A stretch of 64,000 nt of DNA from Methylobacter sp. (GTDB lineage: Bacteria > Pseudomonadota > Gammaproteobacteria > Methylococcales > Methylomonadaceae): the NCBI RefSeq assembly GCF_023227905.1, contig NZ_JALOCF010000002.1:1-64000 (forward strand), in the 5' to 3' direction. Shown here piece after piece: positions 59,526 to 64,000 of this stretch (position 1 is its first letter; each line of letters opens with the position of its first letter). The position numbers were made by a program, and so were the translations under genes. The notes beneath the pieces were generated by a model. It searched no databases. It had not been told where the DNA came from and saw only the letters and a list, made by a program, of their open reading frames with translations.

Positions 59526-62500
59526 TGTAGGGGACCGGTTTCATTGGCATGGGGCAATTTCGTTTCAGAAAATTCCAGGGCATCGTCCAACGCGCTGATG
59601 AATTCATTGATTTTTATGGGTTTGGTGAGGTACCGGAAGAATCCTGCCGCCAGTCCCTTCTCAATATCGCGGAACATGGCGTTGGCACTGAGGGCTATGA
59701 CCGGGATATGCGCAATTGCAGGGTCTTGGCGCAGAATTTTGAGTGCTTGGATACCGCTGATACCGGGCAGATTGATGTCCATCAGGATCACATCCGGGAG
59801 ATGGGTACGGGCCATCGCAATACCGAGATAGCCATCGCGGGCACTGAGCATACGGATATGGGGGTGAGCCTCAATGATTTGCTCGACCAGCATCAGGTTG
59901 GCCGGATTGTCTTCGACATAGAGCAGCGTACGCACCGCCGGATTGCCCTGAGATTGCGGCGCCAGTTCCGCAGCCGGAGTGTGTCCTGCGGCCAGTTGCG
60001 GTGTGACGTCCTTGATTAGGTCAATCCAGAACTCGCTTCCGACATCGACCGTGCTTTTGACACCGATCGCGCCGCCCATCAGTTCGATTAGCTGCTTGGT
60101 GACCACCAGGCCGATGCCTGTACCTTCCTCGGCGCCTGTCTCTTGCCCGAGACGATTGAACGGCTGAAACAGCTGCAACAGCTTTTCCGGAGACAATCCG
60201 GCACCGCTGTCTTTGACGCTGATACGTAGACGCTCCGGATTGCTCTCGGTGCACTGCACCTCGACCGTTCCATGCTCGCGGTTGTATTTGATCGCATTAG
60301 TCAGCAAGTTGATCAGGACCTGTTTGACCCGGGTTCGATCAGCGTTGGCAAACCAGTGGTGGTCGAAGGGCAGAAAGCTCAGGGTGATGCCACGCTGTTG
60401 CGCCTGCGGCTCAACCATGGCTTGGCATTCTTGGATGACCTCGATCAGCGACACGGCTTCCCGCGATAGCGACAGCTTACCGGACTCGATCACCGCAAGA
60501 TCGAGGATCTCGTTAATCAGGTCCAGCAGATACCAGCCGGCTTTGATAATCTGTTGTAACCTTAAAATCTGGGCGGCCGTTGGCGGCGGATTACCAACCT
60601 CCAGCAGTTGGGCGAAGCCGAGAATGGCATTGAGTGGGGTGCGCAACTCATGGCTCATACTGGAAAGAAAATCCGATTTGGCGAGATTGGCCTTCTCCGC
60701 CAAAGACTTTGCGCTCTCCAGTTCGGCGTTTTTTTCTTTCAGCACCTGATCCAGACGATTACGCTCGGTGATGTCGCGCGCAGAGGCAAATACGCCTTGC
60801 AAAGTTCTATCTCGGTCATAGAAGGTGGTCGCATTGTAGGAGACCACCGTTTCCTTACCGTCTCGGGCTCGCACGGTGAGCTCGTAGTTGGTGACCTTTT
60901 TTTCACTTAACACCAGCTTGATGCTCGCTTCGGCCCGTTCCGGATCGGTAAAATAATCCTTAAACGCTGCGCCAATTAATTCGTCACGCTGGCAACCGGT
61001 AAGCGTCATCATTTGCTTGTTGACATCCGTGATGATGCCGGACGGATCGGTAGTCATGATCGCGTCGATGTTGGACTCTATCAATGAACGCGTATAGAAC
61101 TGCTGGTCCCGTAGACGCTGATCGAGCAACGTCTGCTCCGCTTCTATCTGCTTGCGTGTGGTGTTATCGGTGCCGATCAGCAGGTAGCCGATAATTGCTT
61201 TTTGAGCATCGCGCAGTGCAGTGACTGACACGACCGCCGGGAACCGACTGCCATCTTTACGGATATAGGTCAGTTCGTAGATGTCTTCGATGCCACGCGA
61301 GGCCTTAAACGCCAAGGCTTCGAAGCCCGGCGAAATCGACGTGGATAACTCATCGCTCAGCGCTTTGGCACGCGAAATTACTTCCTGCGGATCGGAAATA
61401 TCGGCTGGCGTGATCTTGTTCAGCACATCGGCGGCTGCGTAGCCCAACATGCGTTCCGCGCCGACGTTGAAGATCTGGATGACGCCCTTTGCGTCGGTGG
61501 CGATGCTTGAGAAGTTGGCGCTGTTGAAAATGGCATTCTGCAAAGCGCCCGCCTTGAGTAGCGCCTCTTCCGCCAGTTTGCGCGCGGTGTTATCACGTAA
61601 AATACCGGTAAAGTAACGCTGCCCGCCCAGCCGCATCTCGCTTACCGCTATTTCCATAGGGAAAATGCTGCCGTCCTTGCGTTGGCCCACGACCTCGCGT
61701 CCAAGGCCGATGGCACGGGCCTCATCGCTTGCGCTGTAGTACTCAAGAGAACCATTGCGCTGATCCCTATCAAGCTCGGGTATCAGCAGGCTGAAATTTT
61801 GTCCGATAAGCTCTGCGGCGGTATAGCCAAACATTTGCTCAGCGGCTGGGTTAACAGTCTCGATAATACCGCCACGGGCATGCAGAGTGATAATGCCGTC
61901 CACCACGGTATTCAGAACTGTTTGGATCAACGCGGCGCTGTCGCTCAGGGCCTGCTGTACTGCATATTCTTTGGTGACATCGCGGAACACCAGCACCGCG
62001 CCGATCACCCGACCGTCGCGGTCGCGAATCGGTGCGCAACTATCGGCAATATCGCACTCGTTACCATCGCGTGCAATCAGTACGGTATGGTTGGCCAAGC
62101 CTTGTATTGTGCCATGCGCCAAGGTTTCCATTACCGGGATGGTGGCAGGTTGACGCGTTTCCTTGTTGATGATGTTAAAAATCTCGTCCACCGGACGACC
62201 GATAGCGTCAACCTGCGTCCAACCGGTAAGCTGTTCGGCAAGAGGATTCAAGAGTGTAACTCGCGCTTCGGCATCTGTGGCTATCACGGCATCACCGATG
62301 GAGTTTAGCGTAACGGCGAGCTTTTCCTCGCTGACCTGCAAGGTAACGTTGGCTTGTAGCAGTTGTTTATTCGTCTCCTCCTGAATATCAAGCAAATGCT
62401 GTGTTTCAAGATTAAATAAACGCTTGATCCGCTGTTGTGTTTCCAGATAAAAAACATAGGCGAACAAAAGTACAACCAGCAGCATAAACAAGCTGGAAGT

Positions 62501-63049
62501 AACAATAAGAGCAAATAAATGGCGCATGTTCGATTGGAACTCTACATCATGCTGCGCCAACGCAGCTTCTTGTATCTGGACGAAGTTACGCATCTCGCTA
62601 CGCACTGAATCCATCAAATGCTTGCCCTGACCGCCACCTACCTCCGCCAGTGCGGCAGTCATATCATGATGGCGTCGCGACTCAATGACATGCGCCATTT
62701 GCGCCAGTTTGTCCGCCACCAAGGGAGCCAATGCGTCCAGATGTTTCCGGGCAGCACTGTCTAAAGTAAGTTCATGTAATGCTTCCAGATTGCCACTGAT
62801 GCTATCGCGTACCGCCAAGTACGGTTCCAGAAATGCCTCGTCACCGGTCAGCGAATAGCCGCGCTGACCGGTCTCGGCATCTGTCAATTCAGACAGCAGA
62901 GCGTTCGCGCGAATAATTAAAGAGTAGGTATATTTCCGAGCTTCGCCGGCTTTTCCTATTTGGTTGAAGGCCCAGAACGATGCGGCCACCAGTGCAATCA
63001 GTAGCCCCGCGCCAACAAGTGAAGCAAAAACTCTATAAGTCGCTTTCAA
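59522..63049 (-). CDS. Hybrid sensor histidine kinase (CHASE3, four PAS, HisKA, HATPase, REC)
   Basis: 1175 residues. Transmembrane helices at about 9-31 and 179-202 flank a CHASE3-like periplasmic domain (LSELTDAETGQRGYSLTG). Then come four PAS modules at roughly 245-365, 370-490, 495-635 and 650-765, several with PAC-type ends. The HisKA domain has phospho-accepting His800 (SHELRTP), the HATPase has LLTNAIKYN, DSGAG and GTGIGL motifs, and a C-terminal receiver has Asp1091 (ILMDINLPG). An inner-membrane sensor. The PAS count suggests it could sense redox or light through cofactors, which cannot be read here. Confidence 0.93.
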   Translation of the reverse strand: MKATYRVFASLVGAGLLIALVAASFWAFNQIGKAGEARKYTYSLIIRANALLSELTDAETGQRGYSLTGDEAFLEPYLAVRDSISGNLEALHELTLDSAARKHLDALAPLVADKLAQMAHVIESRRHHDMTAALAEVGGGQGKHLMDSVRSEMRNFVQIQEAALAQHDVEFQSNMRHLFALIVTSSLFMLLVVLLFAYVFYLETQQRIKRLFNLETQHLLDIQEETNKQLLQANVTLQVSEEKLAVTLNSIGDAVIATDAEARVTLLNPLAEQLTGWTQVDAIGRPVDEIFNIINKETRQPATIPVMETLAHGTIQGLANHTVLIARDGNECDIADSCAPIRDRDGRVIGAVLVFRDVTKEYAVQQALSDSAALIQTVLNTVVDGIITLHARGGIIETVNPAAEQMFGYTAAELIGQNFSLLIPELDRDQRNGSLEYYSASDEARAIGLGREVVGQRKDGSIFPMEIAVSEMRLGGQRYFTGILRDNTARKLAEEALLKAGALQNAIFNSANFSSIATDAKGVIQIFNVGAERMLGYAAADVLNKITPADISDPQEVISRAKALSDELSTSISPGFEALAFKASRGIEDIYELTYIRKDGSRFPAVVSVTALRDAQKAIIGYLLIGTDNTTRKQIEAEQTLLDQRLRDQQFYTRSLIESNIDAIMTTDPSGIITDVNKQMMTLTGCQRDELIGAAFKDYFTDPERAEASIKLVLSEKKVTNYELTVRARDGKETVVSYNATTFYDRDRTLQGVFASARDITERNRLDQVLKEKNAELESAKSLAEKANLAKSDFLSSMSHELRTPLNAILGFAQLLEVGNPPPTAAQILRLQQIIKAGWYLLDLINEILDLAVIESGKLSLSREAVSLIEVIQECQAMVEPQAQQRGITLSFLPFDHHWFANADRTRVKQVLINLLTNAIKYNREHGTVEVQCTESNPERLRISVKDSGAGLSPEKLLQLFQPFNRLGQETGAEEGTGIGLVVTKQLIELMGGAIGVKSTVDVGSEFWIDLIKDVTPQLAAGHTPAAELAPQSQGNPAVRTLLYVEDNPANLMLVEQIIEAHPHIRMLSARDGYLGIAMARTHLPDVILMDINLPGISGIQALKILRQDPAIAHIPVIALSANAMFRDIEKGLAAGFFRYLTKPIKINEFISALDDALEFSETKLPHANETGPLQ

Positions 63050-63282
63050 GGAAGATTCACCAACGCCGTGCCGGCGTCGTAGTTGATATTAGTGGGGTCG
63101 AGATCGATTGTTCGAACATGGTTTACCTTTATGTAAATCGTATAATGATCTGGAGACGGATCGCGCCATGGTTGTCATATCGGTTTTTATCGTGCCACTC
63201 AACCTATATAACTTATACGCTAATCCTGACACAAACATACAGTTCATTAATTTTAGTGTCCGGGATCGACTCAGCTCTATGA

Positions 63283-64000
63283 TTAATCGGAATGGCTGTT
63301 GACGGTTTTTGCGTCGCAAAGCAAGCGTTGGAACTCTTTCTTGACTACGTTGTAACACTCGCAAGAGCGGGACTCCAATCCCAACCGGTCAAGTACCGTG
63401 ATGTGGCCACGGCGGTAACTGATCAAACCGGAGCGCTGCAAATTCCCGGCTGCTTCGGTGATGCCTTCCCTGCGCACGCCGAGCATGCAGGCAATCAATT
63501 CCTGCGTCATGGTCAATTCATGCGAGGGCAATCGATCGAGCGTTAACAATAGCCAGCGACACAACTGCTGCTCTACCGAATGATGTCGATTGCAGACCGC
63601 AGTTTGGGATATTTGTGTCATTAATGCCTGGGTGTAACGCAACATCAAACGCATCATCGGTCCAATGCGATTGAATTCTTCCATCATCAAATGTCCTTCC
63701 AGTCGGTAACCATAGCCTCCGGTCTGCACGGTGGCCAAGCTGGGAGTGGTATTGCCGCCCATGAACAGCGAAATCCCGAGTATACCCTCATTGCCTACGC
63801 CTGCGACTTCGGCCGATGCGCCATTCTCCATAACATAGTGCAGGGACACGATAGCGGTCGTCGGAAAATAAACGTAGAGCAATTGCTCGCCTGACTCATA
63901 AAGGACTTCACCGAGCGGCATCAAGGTCAGTTCCAGATGCGGGGAGAGTCGTTCGAATATTTCCGCAGACAAAGCGGCGAGTAGATGGTTTTGATGGGGG
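63283..64000 (-). CDS. Crp/Fnr family transcription regulator, 5' end outside the window
   Basis: The frame is open to the window edge. A TTG at 63972 is an internal start candidate, but the in-frame residues before it (HQNHLLAAL) match the usual N-terminus of this group, so the gene starts beyond 64000. It has a cyclic-nucleotide-binding-fold domain (MPLGEVLYESGEQLLYVYFP, GVGNEGILG) and a C-terminal winged helix (LTMTQELIACMLGVRREGITEAAGNLQ). No Fnr-type N-terminal cysteine cluster is visible in the part present. It is upstream of, and co-oriented with, the hybrid kinase genes and may regulate them. The 233-bp gap to the kinase shows no clear motif. Confidence 0.88.
   Translation of the reverse strand, partial: PHQNHLLAALSAEIFERLSPHLELTLMPLGEVLYESGEQLLYVYFPTTAIVSLHYVMENGASAEVAGVGNEGILGISLFMGGNTTPSLATVQTGGYGYRLEGHLMMEEFNRIGPMMRLMLRYTQALMTQISQTAVCNRHHSVEQQLCRWLLLTLDRLPSHELTMTQELIACMLGVRREGITEAAGNLQRSGLISYRRGHITVLDRLGLESRSCECYNVVKKEFQRLLCDAKTVNSHSD

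Overview
The window looks like a chromosomal segment of a gammaproteobacterial methylotroph, most probably a type I methanotroph (Methylococcales such as Methylobacter or Methylomonas). Two things point there. The tig-clpP-clpX-lon-hupB block is standard gammaproteobacterial gene order. It is followed by a complete fhcB-fhcA-fhcD-fhcC cluster for the formyltransferase/hydrolase complex of the tetrahydromethanopterin formaldehyde-oxidation pathway. No methane monooxygenase or methanol dehydrogenase lies in the window, so the methanotroph assignment is an inference.

Layout. 1-6700: tRNA-Val, hupB, lon, clpX, clpP, tig and tRNA-Leu, all on the minus strand. 6880-12760: a small unknown protein, a radical SAM enzyme and the fhc operon; fhcA carries an apparent one-base frameshift near its 5' end. 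12900-15510: a lipoteichoic-acid-synthase-like membrane sulfatase and a PAP2 phosphatase. 15590-23970: a beta-oxidation operon (acyltransferase/hydrolase fusion, thiolase fadA, FadN-type multifunctional enzyme, FadE). 23970-26140: a long structured intergenic region and a solitary DUF917 gene. 26140-29920: a TonB-dependent receptor with two periplasmic binding proteins but no permease or ATPase. 30130-33760: glycerophosphodiester and glycerol-3-phosphate catabolism, a glutathione transferase and a bacterioferritin-like protein.

34015-39490 turns to the plus strand: a yeast-type cytosine deaminase, glyQ-glyS, gmhB, plsC and a small lipoprotein. 39560-43275 (minus): ychJ, then a ba3-type cytochrome oxidase operon (a 50-residue small subunit, CuA subunit II, subunit I and cytochrome c4). 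43850-50960 (plus): dusA, folE, hemH, a membrane-anchored MutS-like ATPase, purT, a lytic transglycosylase whose 5' end contains in-frame 63-bp tandem repeats, and a DUF1810 gene. 51090-57830: a Tyr/Pro-rich secreted repeat protein, a DMT transporter, a SnoaL-like protein, and a DevBCA-like ABC exporter with its own outer-membrane channel. 57860-58640: an internally deleted IS3-family element with both ends kept. 58680-64000 (minus): a REC-PAS response regulator, a CHASE3/multi-PAS hybrid histidine kinase, and a Crp/Fnr regulator cut by the window edge.

Most of the window is ordinary core genome. The least explained parts are the PlsC-hydrolase fusion heading the fad operon, the receptor/binding-protein trio without a transporter, the MutS ATPase with transmembrane helices, the repeat-expanded 5' end of the transglycosylase gene, and a possible minus-strand small RNA near 24.2 kb. 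I found no CRISPR array, prophage or obvious defence island.
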